Assembly: GCF_963259705.1 (NCBI RefSeq)
Contig: NC_081861.1
Coordinates: 107,786,102 to 107,850,101 of the forward strand
DNA from: Myotis daubentonii
Taxonomy: Eukaryota; Chordata; Mammalia; Chiroptera; Vespertilionidae
Length of the DNA: 64,000 nt
Direction: 5' to 3'
In this document: piece by piece, positions 1-11,899 of the stretch
Layout of the letters: each line of letters opens with the position of its first letter
Numbering within the stretch: the first letter of the stretch is position 1
Program-made: the position numbers and the translations under genes
Notes under the pieces: generated by a model
What the model saw: the letters and a program-made list of their open reading frames with translations, nothing else
Databases searched by the model: none
What the model was told of the DNA's origin: nothing

Positions 1-502
1 CAATATTCACATCATAGGAGTGCAAGCAGTTGAAGAAAGTGATCAAGGGATAGAGGACATGTTTGAAGAAATAATGGCAGAAAACTTCCCTAACCTGGTG
101 AAGGAAAATGTCACACAAGTTCAGGAAGCTCAGAGAGTCCCAAGCAAGAAGAACTAAATAGGCCCATGCCCAGACACATCATAATTAAAAGGCCAAAAAT
201 TAAAGACAGAGAAAATCTTAAATGCAGCAAGAAAAAAGTAGTTTGTTACCTAAAAGGAAGCTCCCATAACACTGTCAGTTGATTTTTCATCAGAAACTCT
301 ATAGGCCAGAAGTGTACCACATGAAATACTCATAGTAATGAAAAGCAAGGCTGAAACCAAGAGTAATACTAGTATATCCAGCAAGGCTATCATTCAAAAT
401 AGATGGTGAAATAAAGAGCTTCCAAGGCAATAAAAGGCTAAAGAGGTTTATCACCACCAAACCATCACTGCAAGAAATGCTAAAGGGACTGGTGTAATGA
501 GT

Positions 503-537
<35 letters not shown>
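503..537. repeat. GAGA/GACA microsatellite in L1 spacer
   Basis: A short GA run passes into about six GACA units. It lies between ORF1 and ORF2 of the old L1. Confidence 0.9.
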
Positions 538-1175
538 TAGGCACAGAGCATTAAAATGGCATTAAATAAATACCTATAAATAATAACCTTAAATGTAAAT
601 GGATTAAATGCTCTAATCAAAAGACATAGAGTAGCTGAATGGATGTGAAAACATAACCCAATAATATGCTGTCTACAAGAGACCCACCTAAGAACAAAAG
701 ACACACAGGATGAGAGTGAAGGAATGGAAAAAAAACAATTTCCATGCAAATGGAAACCAAAAAAGAGCTGGTGTAGCAATACTCATATCTGACAAAATAG
801 ACTTTAAAATGAACGCCATCACAAGGGACAATAAAGGTCACTACATTATACTAAAGGGATCAATCCAACAAGAGGATATAACCTGGGTAAACATATATGC
901 ACTCAATATAGGAGCACCTAAATATATATTTTAAAAATTTCTGGAGGACTTTACGGGAGAGATCTACAGCAAGACAGTCATAGTAGGGCATTTGAACACC
1001 CTGCTGAATTCACTAGGTAGATCTTCCAGACAAAAATTAACAAGAAAACAGTGACTCTAAAGGACACACTGGATCAGAAGGGTTTCATTGACATTTATTG
1101 AAAATTTCACCCGAAAGCTGAATATACATTCTTCTCAACTGCACATGGGTCATTCTCAAAGATAGAACAAATGTT

Positions 1176-1190
1176 GGGGGGGGGGGGGGG
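1176..1190. repeat. Poly(G) run of 15
   Basis: Fifteen consecutive G lie within L1 ORF2 where related copies have only GGG, so this is a local homopolymer expansion or an assembly artefact. Confidence 0.9.
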
Positions 1191-2717
1191 AAACAAGTCT
1201 CTTCACATTCAAGAAGATTGAAATCATATCAAGCATCTTCTCAGATAATAATGGAATGAAATTAGAAATCAACAACAGTAAAAACACTCAAAAAATTCAA
1301 ACATGTGGAGGCTAAATAGCATGTTATCAAACAATGAATGCTTTGCCAATGAGATCAATAAAGAAATAAAAAAAAAACTTCCTGGACACAAATGAAAATG
1401 AACACACAATAACCCTAAATTTATGGGGCACAGCAAAAGCAGTCCTGAGAGAGAAGTTCATAGCACTACAGGCCTACTTCAAAAAAAAAAAAAAACAAAC
1501 AGAAAAATTAATAAATTATTTAAACTTACAACTTAAAGAATTAGAAAAACAAGAAAAGCCCAGAGTAAGCAGAAGAAAGGCAATAATAAATATTGGAGCA
1601 GAAATTAATGACATGGAGACTGAAAAGAATAATACAAAAGATCAATGAAAACAGGAGCTAGAAAGGATAAATAAGATGGATGAACCTTTAGCCACACTCA
1701 TTAAGAAATAAAGTAAGAGGACCCAAATAAACAAAATCAGAAATGGAAGAGATGGTGTAACAACTGACCCCAAGGAAATATAAAGGATTGTAAAAAAAAT
1801 ACAATGAACAACTAACTATATGCCACCAAGCTGGACAACCTGGACAAAATGGACATATTCCTAGGAAAAGACACTCTTCCAAAACTGAATCAAGAAGAAT
1901 TGAAAATTTGAATAGGTCAATAACAAGTGATGAAATATAAGCAGTAATTAAAAAAAAAAAACAACTCCCAACAAACAAAAGCACTGGTTTGGACAGCTTC
2001 AAAAGGGAGTTGTGCCAAGCATTCAGTGAAGCATAGACACCTATCCTCTTCAATTTCAAAAAATCCAAGAGAAAGGAACACTTCCAACATCTTTTTATGA
2101 GGCCAGCATTGGACTAATTCCAAAACCAGATGAAGACACTACAAAGAAAGAGAATTACAGGCAAATGACCTTTATGAACATAAATTCTAAAATCCTCAAC
2201 AAAATATTAGCATATTGGATTTAGCAATATATTTAAAAGATCACACACTATGACCAAGTGGATTTTACTCCAGGGATGCAAGGTTGTTACAATATTCACA
2301 AATCAATAAATGTGAATCAAATATTAAAGGACAAAAATCACATGATCATATCAATAGATGCAGAAAAAGCATTTGACATATCCAACATACATTTTTTATA
2401 AAACTCCCAGCAAAATGAAAATAGAGGGATTATACCTCAACATAATAAAAAGCAATATATGACAAGCCTATAGCCAATACCATATGCAATGAGCAAATTT
2501 AAAACCATCTGCACTAAGAATAGGAAAAAGACAGAGATGTCCTCTTTCACCACTCTTATTCAACATAGTCTGGAAGTCATAGCCACAGAGATCTGACAAG
2601 AAGAAAACATGAAAAGCCTCCAGATTGGAAAGGAGGAACTCTCATTCGCAGTTGACATGATATTATACATAGTTATATTACAAGTTATACTATAAAGCAC
2701 TCTAATCAAAACAGCCT

Positions 2718-2936
2718 GCCCTAACCGGTTTGGCTCAGTGGAGAGAGTGTCAGCCTGAGGACTGAAGGGTCCCGGGTTCCATTCCAGTCAAGGGCATATA
2801 CTTTGGTTGCGGGCACATCCCTAGTAGGGGGTGTGCAGGAGGCAGTTGATCGATGTTTCTCTCTCATTGATGTTTCTAACTCTCTATCCCTCTCCCTTCC
2901 TCTCTGTAAAAAAAATCAATAAAACATATTTTTTAA
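2718..2936 (+). mobile_element. Ves SINE (tRNA-derived)
   Basis: The head shows pol III promoter boxes: A-box TGGCTCAGTGG and a B-box like GGGTTCCATTCC. A conserved body with TCGATGTTTCTCTCTC and a CT-rich stretch ends in an AATAAAA-rich tail. The SINE sits in the old L1 and is flanked by near-matching repeats (AAAACAGCCTG at 2708-2718, AAAACAGTCTG at 2938-2948). Its pol III boxes could drive a small RNA, but nothing suggests a tRNA gene. Confidence 0.93.
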
Positions 2937-3912
2937 AAAAACAGTCTGGTACTCACACAAGAACAAGCATAGAGATCAATGGAATAAAACAGAGACCCCA
3001 GAAATTTGCCTGAGCCATTGTGCTTAATTAATATTTGACAAAGGAGGCAAGAGCATACAATGGAGTCAAGACAGTCTCTTCAATAAACGGTGTTGAGAAA
3101 ATTGGACAGATACATGCAAAAAAAATGAAACTGGACACCAACTTACACCATATACAAGAATAAACTCAAAAAAGACTTAAATGTAAGTTGTGAAACCATA
3201 AAAAATCAGAAAATATAGGTAGTATAATCTCAGTCATCTCTCATAGCAATATATTTGCGGATACATCTCCTAGGGCAAGGGAAACTAAGAAAGGAATAAA
3301 CAGATGGGACTACATCAAAATAAATACTTCTGCACATCAAAAGAAACCATCAACAAAATGAAAAGGGAGCCCACTGTATGGGAGAATATATTTGCCAATA
3401 ATACTATTGATAAAAGGTTAATATCCGAAGTTTATAAGTAACTCATATAAAACTTAACAAAAGGAAGACAAACAATTCAACTAAAAAATTGGCAAAGGTT
3501 CTAAATAGACACTTCTCCAAAGTGGACATTCAAATGGCCAAAAGACATATGAAAAAATGCTCAAAATCAGTGATCATCAGAGAGATGCAAATTAAATTGA
3601 TAGTGAGGTTCCTATCACCTCACCCCTGTCAGAATGGCTACCATCAGCAAATCAACAAATGACAAGTGCTGATGAGGATGTGAGAAAAGTGAACCATAGT
3701 ACAATGCAGAGTGGTGCAGCCATTATGGAAATCAGTATGGAGTGTCTTAAAAAAATTAAATATGTTACTGCCATTTGACCCAGTGATCCCATTTCTCAGA
3801 ATATATCCTATGAAACACCAATCAGAAAGAAGGTATGAATCCCTCTGTTCATAGCAGCATAATTTACAATAGCTAAAATCTGAAAACAGTCCAAGTACCC
3901 ATCAGTTGATTT

Positions 3913-4408
3913 GCTAAAAAAAAATGTTTATTTTAAATCATTAACATTTATAATGGTGATTAAACAGATATTATATGCTCATTTTTCTAATACATAAGCA
4001 TATCTAAAAAAGAACATAAATTGTATTAACCAATGTCACCCCAATATATTTAATAACATCGTAAATGCCATTTAATAACATTTGATATTTTTAACTTCTT
4101 GCAGAATTTTTCCACACAAGGAGTTCCAAAGTCAAACTATATTCAAATCGGGAGACCAATTGGATAATCAAGTTCTGAAGAGCATGAAATGCCTTATAGA
4201 ATAGATGGTGTGCAGATGAAAGCCAACTATTAAAAGCTTCCTGCCTTCAATTATTATCTCTTTTATACCTTTTTTCTTTTCTCATCCCTCTGTGACCACA
4301 GAGCAAAACTTTCATTTACAATACCCAACTTCATTAACTCAGCAGGGGATGAAAATACTTGTTATCTGCAAAATTCAGCATAACACTTGGTTCCTGATTT
4401 ATTACATG
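3913..4408. other. AT-rich spacer, no gene seen
   Basis: Between the old L1 and the Helitron start there is about 500 bp of AT-rich DNA without an open frame, RNA gene or recognisable repeat. Confidence 0.5.
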
Positions 4409-4589
4409 TCTTACCTAATAATAGACAAACATGCAAATTGAACATCCCTCCGATATGCCCACTAACCAATCGGATGAGTATGCAAATTAACCCAACAAAG
4501 ATGGCCGTTAATTTGCATACATAGGCACCAGTGGCAATCAGAGCCTGCAATCGGAGGTGAGGGGTCACCTGCCCAGGCCTAACACATCT

Positions 4590-5115
4590 CAGCCAGAGGT
4601 GTTAGGCCTGGGCTGGGGCAGGGCTGGTGATGGCGGGGAGTAGAAGCGGAGCCAGCAATCCAGGGAGCAGGGGCAGAGCCTGCGATCCTGGGAGCTGGGG
4701 GTCCTCTGCCCAGGCCTAACAACTCGGCCACAGGCATTAGGCCTGGGCAGGGGAGGAGTTGGTGATCGCAGGGAGAAGGGGCAGAGCCAGCAATCACAGG
4801 TGTTAGGCCTGGGCAGGAGCAGAGCCAGCAATCGCGGGGAGCTAGGGGTGGAGTTGGCGATGGGGGGAGAATTGGGGGAGCCGGCGATCATGGGAGCTGG
4901 GGGTCCCCTGCCCAGGCTAATGACACGGCCAGAGGCGTTAGGCCTGGACAGGAACGAAGCCGGTGATCGTGGGGAGCAGGGGTGGAGCCAGCGATCACAG
5001 GGAGCTGGGGGTCCCCTGCCCAGGCCTAACAACTCGGCCACAGGCATTAGGCCTGGGCAGGGGTGGAGTCCATGATCGCAGGGAGCAGGGGCAGAGCCAG
5101 CAATCACAGGTGTTA
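4590..5115. repeat. GC-rich minisatellite inside Helitron
   Basis: Degenerate tandem units built from GTTAGGCCTGGGCAGG, GAGCCAGCGATCGC and GGAGCTGGGGGTCC recur at roughly 80-115 bp spacing. They create long spurious open frames rich in Pro, Ala and Arg on both strands. Confidence 0.85.
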
Positions 5116-5316
5116 GACCTGGGCCAGCAATTGGTGTGAACTACAGAGGAAACACCTTCTCTGACTTCTCATTGGCTAAGCTCCCTGTATGCCATTGGTA
5201 ATATTCTTAGTAACTTGGGTAATAATAATCCAATAAGGTGATCTAGGGTTTTTCATCACACTCCTGGAGAAAAAAAGGAAGGTCCGCTGCTGGAGGGCTA
5301 AGAAATGTCATATCCT

Positions 5317-5572
5317 GTCCTAGCTGGTTTGGCTCAGTGGATAATGCCTTGGCCTGCCCACTGCAGGGTCTGGGTTCAATTATGACTAAGGGCATGTACC
5401 TAGGTTGCAGGCTCCACCCTGGCTGGGGCCCAGGTCAGGGCTCACGCAGGAGGCAACCAATCTAAGTGTTCCTCTCACTTTGATGTTTCTCTCTGTCTTT
5501 CCCTTTCCCTTCCACATTCTTTAAAAATCAATGGAAAAATATCCTCAGGTGATGATCGAAAAAAAGAAAGAA
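5317..5572 (+). mobile_element. Ves SINE, longer subfamily
   Basis: The head has GGTTTGGCTCAGTGG and a diverged B-box (GGTTCAATTATG), followed by TGATGTTTCTCTCTG and an A-rich GAAAGAAAGAA tail. It is bounded by a perfect 16-bp duplication AGAAATGTCATATCCT at 5301-5316 and 5573-5588. It lies inside the Helitron, upstream of the L1 insertion. Confidence 0.95.
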
Positions 5573-5633
5573 AGAAATGTCATATCCTATGAAAGACACA
5601 TCTTGAAAATGCCTAAAGAAAGTTGTCATTTTT

Positions 5634-8600
5634 TGGCTACAAACAAGTACCTTTCAATAATAACTTTAAACGTAAATGGACTAAATGCTCCAACCAAAAG
5701 ACATCGAGTGGCTGAATGGATAAAAAAACATGACCCATACATCTGCTGTCTACAAGAAACCCACCTCATTAGAAGGGACTCACACAGACTGAAAGTGAAA
5801 GGATGGAAAAATATCTTTCAGGCAAATGGAAAGGAAAAGAAAGCTGGGGTAGCAATACTTATATCGGACAAAATAGACCTCAAAGTGAAGGCCATAACAA
5901 GAGATAAGGAAGGCCACTTCATAATACTAAAGGGTTCAATACAACAAGAAGATATAAACCTGGTAAACATATATGCACCCAATGCAGGAGCACCCAAATT
6001 CATAAAAAAACTCCTGGAAGATATCAAAGGAGAGATGGACAACAATACAATCATAGTAGGAGACTTTAATACACCACTGACAGCACTGGGTAAGCCCTCT
6101 AAACAAACAATCAGCAAAGATACAGCAATCCTAAATGACTCACTAGATCAGATGGACTTAATTGACATCTTCAGAACACTTCACCCCAAAGCCAGGGAAT
6201 ATACATTCTACTCAAATGCTCATAAGACATATTCAAAAATAGACCATATATTGGGTCACAAGCAAAGTATTCCCAAATTCAAGAAGATTGAAATCATAAA
6301 AAGCGTCTTCGCACACCACGATGGCATAATATTAGAAATAAACTACAATAAAAACAAACCAAAATACTCAAACACCTGGAAGCTGAATAGCATGCTATTA
6401 AATATTGATTGGGTTACCAATAAGATCAAAGAAGAAATTAAAAACATCCTGGAAACTAATGACAATGAAAACACAACAATCCAAAACCTATGGGATGCAA
6501 TGAAAGCAGTCCTGAGAGGGAAGTTTATAGCTCTACAGGCCCATATCAAAAAACAAGAAAAAATGGTAGTAAATCATCTAACTCCACAAATCAAAGAATT
6601 AAAAAGAGAGCAACAAGAAAACCCCAGAGTGAGCAGAAGGAAGGAGATAATAAAGCTTAGAGCAGAAATAAATGACATAGAGACCAAAAAAAGAATACAG
6701 AAAATCAATGAAACCAAGAGCTGGTTCTTTGAAAGGATAAACAAGATTGACAAACCTCTAGCCAGACTCACCAAGAAGCAAAGAGAGAGGACCCAAATAA
6801 ATAAAATCAGAAACGATAGAGGCGAAATAACAACAGACCCCACAGAAATACAAATGATTGTTAAAAAATACTATGGACAGCTCTACTCCAACAAACTAGA
6901 CAACCTGGAGGAAATGGACAAATTCCTAGAAAAATACAACATTCCAAAACTCAATCAGGAAGAATCTAAAAATCTCAACAGGCCAATAACTATGGAAGAA
7001 ATTGAAGCAGTCATCAAAAAGCTTCCATCAAACAAAAGCCCAGGACCAGACGGCTTCACAGGGGAGTTTTACCAAACATTCAAGGAAGAACTAAAACCTA
7101 TCCTCCTCAGACTACTACAAAAAATTCAAGAGGAAGGAACACTTCCAAGCTCATTCTATGAAGCCAGCATCACCCTAATACCAAAACCAGATAAAGACAA
7201 CACAATGAAAGAGAATTACAGGCCAATATCCCTCATGAACATAGATGCCAAAATCCTCAACAAAATCTTAGCAAATCGGATCCAGCAGTACATCAGAAAG
7301 ATCATACACCATGACCAAGTAGGATTTATCCCAGGGATGCAAGGATGGTACAATATCCGCAAATCAATAAACGTGATACATCACATAAACAAATTGAAAG
7401 AAAAAAACCACATGGTCATATCAATTGATGCAGAAAAAGCATTTGACAAAATTCAACACCCATTTTTGATAAAAACCCTCACCAAGGTGGGAGTAGAAGG
7501 ATCATACCTCAACATAATAAAAGCCATATATGACAGGCCCACAGCCAACATCATACTCAATGGACAAAAACACCATTTCCCCTAAGAACAGGAACAAGAC
7601 AGGGATGCCCCCTCTCACCACTCCTGTTCAACATAGTACTGGAAGTGTTAGCCATTGCAATTCGGCAAGAAGAAGAAATAAAAGGCATCCAAATTGGAAA
7701 AGAGGAAGTAAAACTGTCCTTATTTGCAGACGACATGATATTATACATACAAAACCCTAGAGATTCCATCAAAAAGCTACTAGACTTAATACATGAATTT
7801 GGCAATGTAGCAGGATACAAAATTAACCCCAAGAAATCTGAGGCATTTCTGTACACCAATAGTGAACTTTCAGAAAGAGAGATTATAAAAACAATCCCGT
7901 TTACCATTGCACCAAAAAAATTAAGCTACCTAGGAATAAACTTAACTAAAGAGGTAAAAGACCTCTACTCAGAAAACTACAGGACATTGAAAAAAGATAT
8001 AGAGGAAGACATAAACAGATGGAAGAACATACCGTGTTCATGGATTGGTAGAATCAACATCATTAAAATGTCCATACTACCCAAAGCAATCTATAAATTC
8101 AACGCACTTCCCATTAAAATACCAACAGCATACTTCAGAGATCTAGAACGAACTCTCCAAAAATTCATCTGGAATAAAAAAAGACCCCGAATAGCTGCAG
8201 CAATCCTGAAAAAGAACAAAGTAGGTGGGATCTCAATACCAGATATCAAGTTGTATTACAAAGCCACTGTTCTCAAAACTGCCTGGTACTGGCACAAGAA
8301 TAGGCATATAGATCAATGGAATAGAATAGAGAGCCCAGAAATCGGCCCGAACCAATATGCTCAATTAATATTTGACAAAGGAGGCAAGAACATACAATGG
8401 AGCCAAGATAGTCTCTTCAATAAATGGTGCTGGGAAAATTGGACAGATATATGCAAGAAAATGAAACTAGACCACCAACTTACACCATACACAAAAATAA
8501 ACTCAAAATGGATAAAGGACTTAAATGTACGACAGGAAACCATAAAAATTCTAGAAGAATCCAAAGGCAACAAAATCTCAGACATATGCCGAAGCAATTT

Positions 8601-9768
8601 CTTCACTGATACAGCTCCTAGGGCACTTGAAACTAAAGAAAAAATGAACAAATGGGACTACATCAAAATAAAAAGCTTCTGCACAGCAAAAGAAACCATC
8701 AACAAAACAACGAGAAAACCCACTGTGTGGGAAAACATATTTGCCAATGTCATATCTGATAAAGGCCTAATCTCCAAAATTTATAGGGAACTCATACAAC
8801 TTAACAAAAGGAAGATAAACAATCCAATCAAAAAATGGGCAAAGGACCTAAATAGACACCTTTCAAAAGAGGACATCCAGAAAGCCAAGAGACATATGAA
8901 AACATGCTCAAAGTCACTAATCATCCGAGAGATGCAAATCAAAACAGCAATGAGGTACCATCTCACACCTGTCAGACTGGCTATCATCAACAAATCAACA
9001 AACGACAAGTGCTGGAGAGGATGTGGAGAAAAAGGAACACTTGTGCACTGCTGGTGGGAATGCAGACTGGTGCAGCCACTATGGAAGACAGTATGGAGTT
9101 TCCTTAAAAAACTGAAAATGGAACTCCCATTTGACCCTGTGATCCCACTTCTAGGAATATATCCCAAGAAACCGGAAACACCAATCAGAAAGGATATATC
9201 CACCCCTATGTTCATAGCAGCACAATTCACCATAGCTAAGATCTGGAAACAGCCTAAGTGCCCATCAGTAGATGAATGGATTAGAAAACTGTGGTACATC
9301 TACACGATGGAATACTATGCTGCTGTAAAAAGGAAGGAACTCTTACCATTTGCAATGGCATGGATGGAACTGGAGAGCATTATGCTAAGTGAAATAAGCC
9401 AGTCAATAAAGGAAAAATACCACATGATCTCACTCATTCATGGACAATAGAGACCATTATAAACTTTTGAACAATAATAGATACAGAGGCAGAGCTGCCT
9501 CAAACAGATTGTCAAACTGCAGCGGGAAGGCCGGGGAGGGTTGGGGGGCAGGAGATAGGGGGGTAAGAGACCAACTAAAGGACTTGTATGCATGCATATA
9601 AGCATAACCAATGGACATAAGACACTGGGGAATAGGGGAGGCTAGGGGACTGTCTAGGGCGGGGGGATAAAATGGACACATATGTAATACCCTTTGTAAT
9701 ACTTTAAGCAATAAAAAAAAATAAAAATAAATAAAGTTATGATCCCTAAACCTAGAAGAAAAAAAAAA
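5634..9768 (+). mobile_element. 5'-truncated L1 starting at the ORF2 initiation codon
   Basis: A 16-bp duplication (GAAAGTTGTCATTTTT at 5618-5633 and 9769-9784) fixes both ends. The 5' end begins GGCTACAAACAAGTACC. In the full-length copies here the same place reads ATGGCAATAAATAAGTACC, so truncation removed everything up to the AT of the ORF2 start codon. The 3'UTR (9451-9720) holds the G-rich stretch and the CATATAAGCATAACCAATGG block found in all young L1 tails in the window. The tail is A-rich with AATAAA signals. It is about 4.1 kb and the best-preserved L1 in the window. Confidence 0.96.
5636..9450 (+). pseudogene. L1 ORF2p (endonuclease-reverse transcriptase), one frameshift
   Basis: ORF2p nicks target DNA and reverse transcribes L1 RNA. 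The frame that begins at 5531 in the Ves tail runs for 684 codons to 7585. It holds the APE-type endonuclease (LNVNGLN at residues 46-52, QETHL at 75-79, GDFNTPL) and the RT fingers and palm ([28 protein letters not shown]). A 5-base loss near 7570, compared with the copy at 25950, shifts the frame. The second frame (7645-9450, 601 codons) continues with FADD at its residues 27-30, the thumb, and the Cys-rich tail (CWRGCG then HCWWEC near 9010-9060). There is no stop other than the frameshift effect. In the endonuclease the conserved SDH triad reads AHH at 6311-6319, so the catalytic Asp is His. The protein is therefore doubly disabled although the copy looks young. Confidence 0.95.
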
Positions 9769-10071
9769 GAAAGTTGTCATTTTTCATTGTGAAGGGACTG
9801 GAGTCCGTGTTGATGAAAACACCTTGGTGGCTGTGGTGACTGGCAGTGGCTGCAGCAGCAGGGTGATGGGGCTGGTGCCTTCCCCTGATCATTCCAGTCG
9901 CCTCCCACAAAGGGAGGCCAGACTGTGGCTTAGGCCCGCTCCCCAAGGGGAGCAGGGAGCGGGGCTATGCCATTAGTAGGACATCCCCTGAGGGCTCCCA
10001 GTATGTGAGAGGGGGCAGGCTGGGCTGAGGGTCACCCCCAGTGCACAAATTTTTGTGCACCAGGCCGCTGG

Positions 10072-10379
10072 TATATTTATAAAGTGCTCAGTGAAATATA
10101 CAGATGATTGTTTGCAAATTGCTTATAGAATATATTGAATACTTTTGATCTACTGTATAAATATAATGAATTGCACCAAATCATCAGCATTACTGTATAA
10201 ATGTATTATTTATACTTCCTCAAGTATAAATAATACATTATACTTGAAAAATGCAATTTGATTATAAACTAATTCCTTAAAATAAACTAAGAATTGCTCA
10301 ATTATTTCTGTACACTGTGTGGGGCAGTGGAATTATTCCAAGATTTGGTTGCTCCTTCCCTTCTTTCTTTTCTTCCCTT
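10072..10379. other. AT-rich spacer with a perfect 18-bp palindrome
   Basis: No gene or known repeat is seen. Positions 10200-10217 and 10222-10239 are perfect inverted copies separated by CCTC. Confidence 0.7.
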
Positions 10380-10385
10380 ATTTCT

Positions 10386-11213
10386 TGCCGGGGTCCAACC
10401 CCAGCTGGTCCAGGGGTCCCCAAAGGCGTGGACGGAGTCGGCGAAGAAGGAATGACACGGAGACAGCGTTCAGTTGATCAGCAGCCTAGCCAGGATCTCT
10501 AGCCCGGATCTCCAGCCAAGTTCTGGTCTGGATCTCCAGAGAGGTTCTGCTTCGGATCTCCAGCGAGGTTCTGTAGCCATGTTCCCTCGCTAGGTTCTCC
10601 AGCCAGGTTCTGTCCAGGCTCTCCAGTCAGGTTCAGTGTCCAGGTTCCAGTCAGGTTCTCCTGCCAATCTCTGTAGTCAGGTTCAGTCCAGGATCCCTTG
10701 CCATGTTCTCCCGCTAGGCTCTGTCTCTAGGCTCTGAGGCCAGTCCCTCTCCAGGATCCTCCGGCATGCTCTCTCCAGCAAAGTTCTTCTGTCTCTAGGC
10801 TCCGTGTAGGTTCTGTCTTCTTGATTCTGTTCTAAGTTCTGTGTTCTGAATTCTCTTCTAAGCTCTGTCTCTTTCTGTCTTGTTACATCTGTATTTATAC
10901 CAGTTGATTCAATCCCGTCAATCTCTATTACAAAGGTTAGGGCGTTTCTTATCTCCATTCCAGGGAGAAAAGATTATGTAGTTTAAGCATGATTGTTCCT
11001 AGTTAAAGGGATTAATTACCCGCCTGGCACTTAGTTGAAGGGTTTTATTCCCTCCCTAACTTCAGGGGAAAATCCCTACCTGGGGATTCAACCTTTCTCG
11101 GAGAGGTGACCTTGGTTAAAACACAGCGCCAAGAAGGTGAGCAAACATATTAAGAACCATATGCCATATATGCCAGGTCCCTTGAAACAGCAAGCATGGA
11201 CCGGCTCCCGGCA
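10386..11213 (-). repeat. 3' LTR of the miniature provirus
   Basis: 828 bp, bounded by the inverted heptamer TGCCGGG/CCCGGCA. On the minus strand a TATAAATAC box lies near 10891-10899, which would separate U3 from the transcribed part. The downstream part is full of degenerate AGGTTCTG/CCAGGTTC units. It is closely similar to the other LTR but carries extra units. Confidence 0.9.
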
Positions 11214-11899
11214 AATTCCCCCTTTTTTATTTTTTTAAAAGCAGGCATTAAAAAGAAAAACCTGAAATGCTCTCTTATATCCATTTTAAGAGTAGGATTG
11301 GCGCTTTCCGCTATTACCTGAGTCCTGATCTATCATCCCAGGGAGAGCTTGCCAATCCTGCACTTTCCCAGGGTAGAAAGGCTGCAGTGGGGTTAAGGAT
11401 AAGGCTCCTTGGGCCTACCTTCTCCCATGCCTCTACATTTACCTTTCCAGCACCTTTCCTTCCTCAGAAAAGCATGGATATACTTCTGTCTGACTGGGAG
11501 TAACCTTAATTCCTCTGCTAGCAAGCATATGTGTTAAAAGATCAATACAGAGTCTTATTACTTTAGACTCAGTATGGCACATCTTCTTAATCTAAAGATC
11601 AATACAGAGTCTTCTTTCTTTGGACTCAGTATGGCACATCTTCTCAAACTAAGTTCTGTACTATCCACCTTCTTACCCTACTTATCCTCTATAGGGGGGT
11701 CTGCAGTACCCTGGTGGAGTCCTATCCGTCCCGAGTGTGGAGGTTCTCAATGGGGGGGGGCTTACCTAAGGGAATCCTGTTCCAGGGGTTCCCAAAGGTG
11801 TGGACGGAGTCGGCGAAGACTATCCACCTTCTTCCTACGATGGAGTCCGATCCGGCCCGAGTGCGGGGCTTACCTAGGGGTCCCTGTTCGGGCGCCAGA
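11214..11899 (-). other. Provirus internal remnant: purine tract, rearranged leader, primer site
   Basis: The purine tract (AAAAAAGGGGGAATT on the minus strand, 11214-11230) abuts the 3' LTR. The primer site (TGGCGCCCGAACAGGGAC on the minus strand, about 11881-11898) abuts the 5' LTR and matches the 3' end of tRNA-Lys. Between them, 11537-11593 and 11594-11650 form a 57-bp tandem duplication. A second duplicated block (near 11657-11775 and 11819-11875) encloses a displaced LTR fragment around 11783-11818. No coding sequence is seen. Confidence 0.85.

Larger units (their letters stand above)
1..3912 (+). mobile_element. Old L1 retrotransposon (ORF1 tail, ORF2), 5' end outside window
   Basis: Positions 1-500 encode the C-terminal part of L1 ORF1p in broken frames, including the HIIIK stretch near 175-190. 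A spacer with a GACA repeat follows, then ORF2 from about 560 onward: endonuclease (VNGLNA near 598, ETHL near 680), reverse transcriptase (AFD near 2370) and C-terminal region to about 3900. Stops and frameshifts are frequent, so neither frame is functional. The copy stops at 3912 inside ORF2, before the 3'UTR. A Ves SINE interrupts it at 2718-2936, making the L1 older than that SINE. Its order of parts matches the better-kept L1 at 5634-9768. Confidence 0.93.
4409..10071 (+). mobile_element. Helitron (HeliBat-like), split by Ves and L1
   Basis: The 5' end reads TCTTACCTAATAATAGAC followed by ATGCAAATTGA, a motif shared with the other Helitrons here. The 3' end has a GTGCACAAATTTTTGTGCAC hairpin followed by CAGGCCGCTGG, where intact copies end in CTAG. 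Without the Ves (5317-5572) and the L1 (5634-9768) plus their duplications the element is about 1.2 kb. It contains a GC-rich minisatellite and a stretch (5130-5316, 5589-5633, 9785-9900) not shared with the other Helitrons, possibly captured DNA. No Rep/helicase is encoded, so it is non-autonomous. The base before the 5' end is G rather than A, so the exact start is less certain. Confidence 0.75.

Noticed and set aside
2718..2790. tRNA gene
   Set aside because: A and B boxes are present, but they belong to the tRNA-derived head of a Ves SINE; no complete cloverleaf.
4579..5107. Long Pro/Ala/Arg-rich open frames on both strands
   Set aside because: They follow the GC-rich minisatellite units of the Helitron and have no protein-like pattern.
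5818..6117. Minus-strand open frames opposite L1 ORF2
   Set aside because: Shadows of the plus-strand ORF2, as are most minus frames across the L1 copies.
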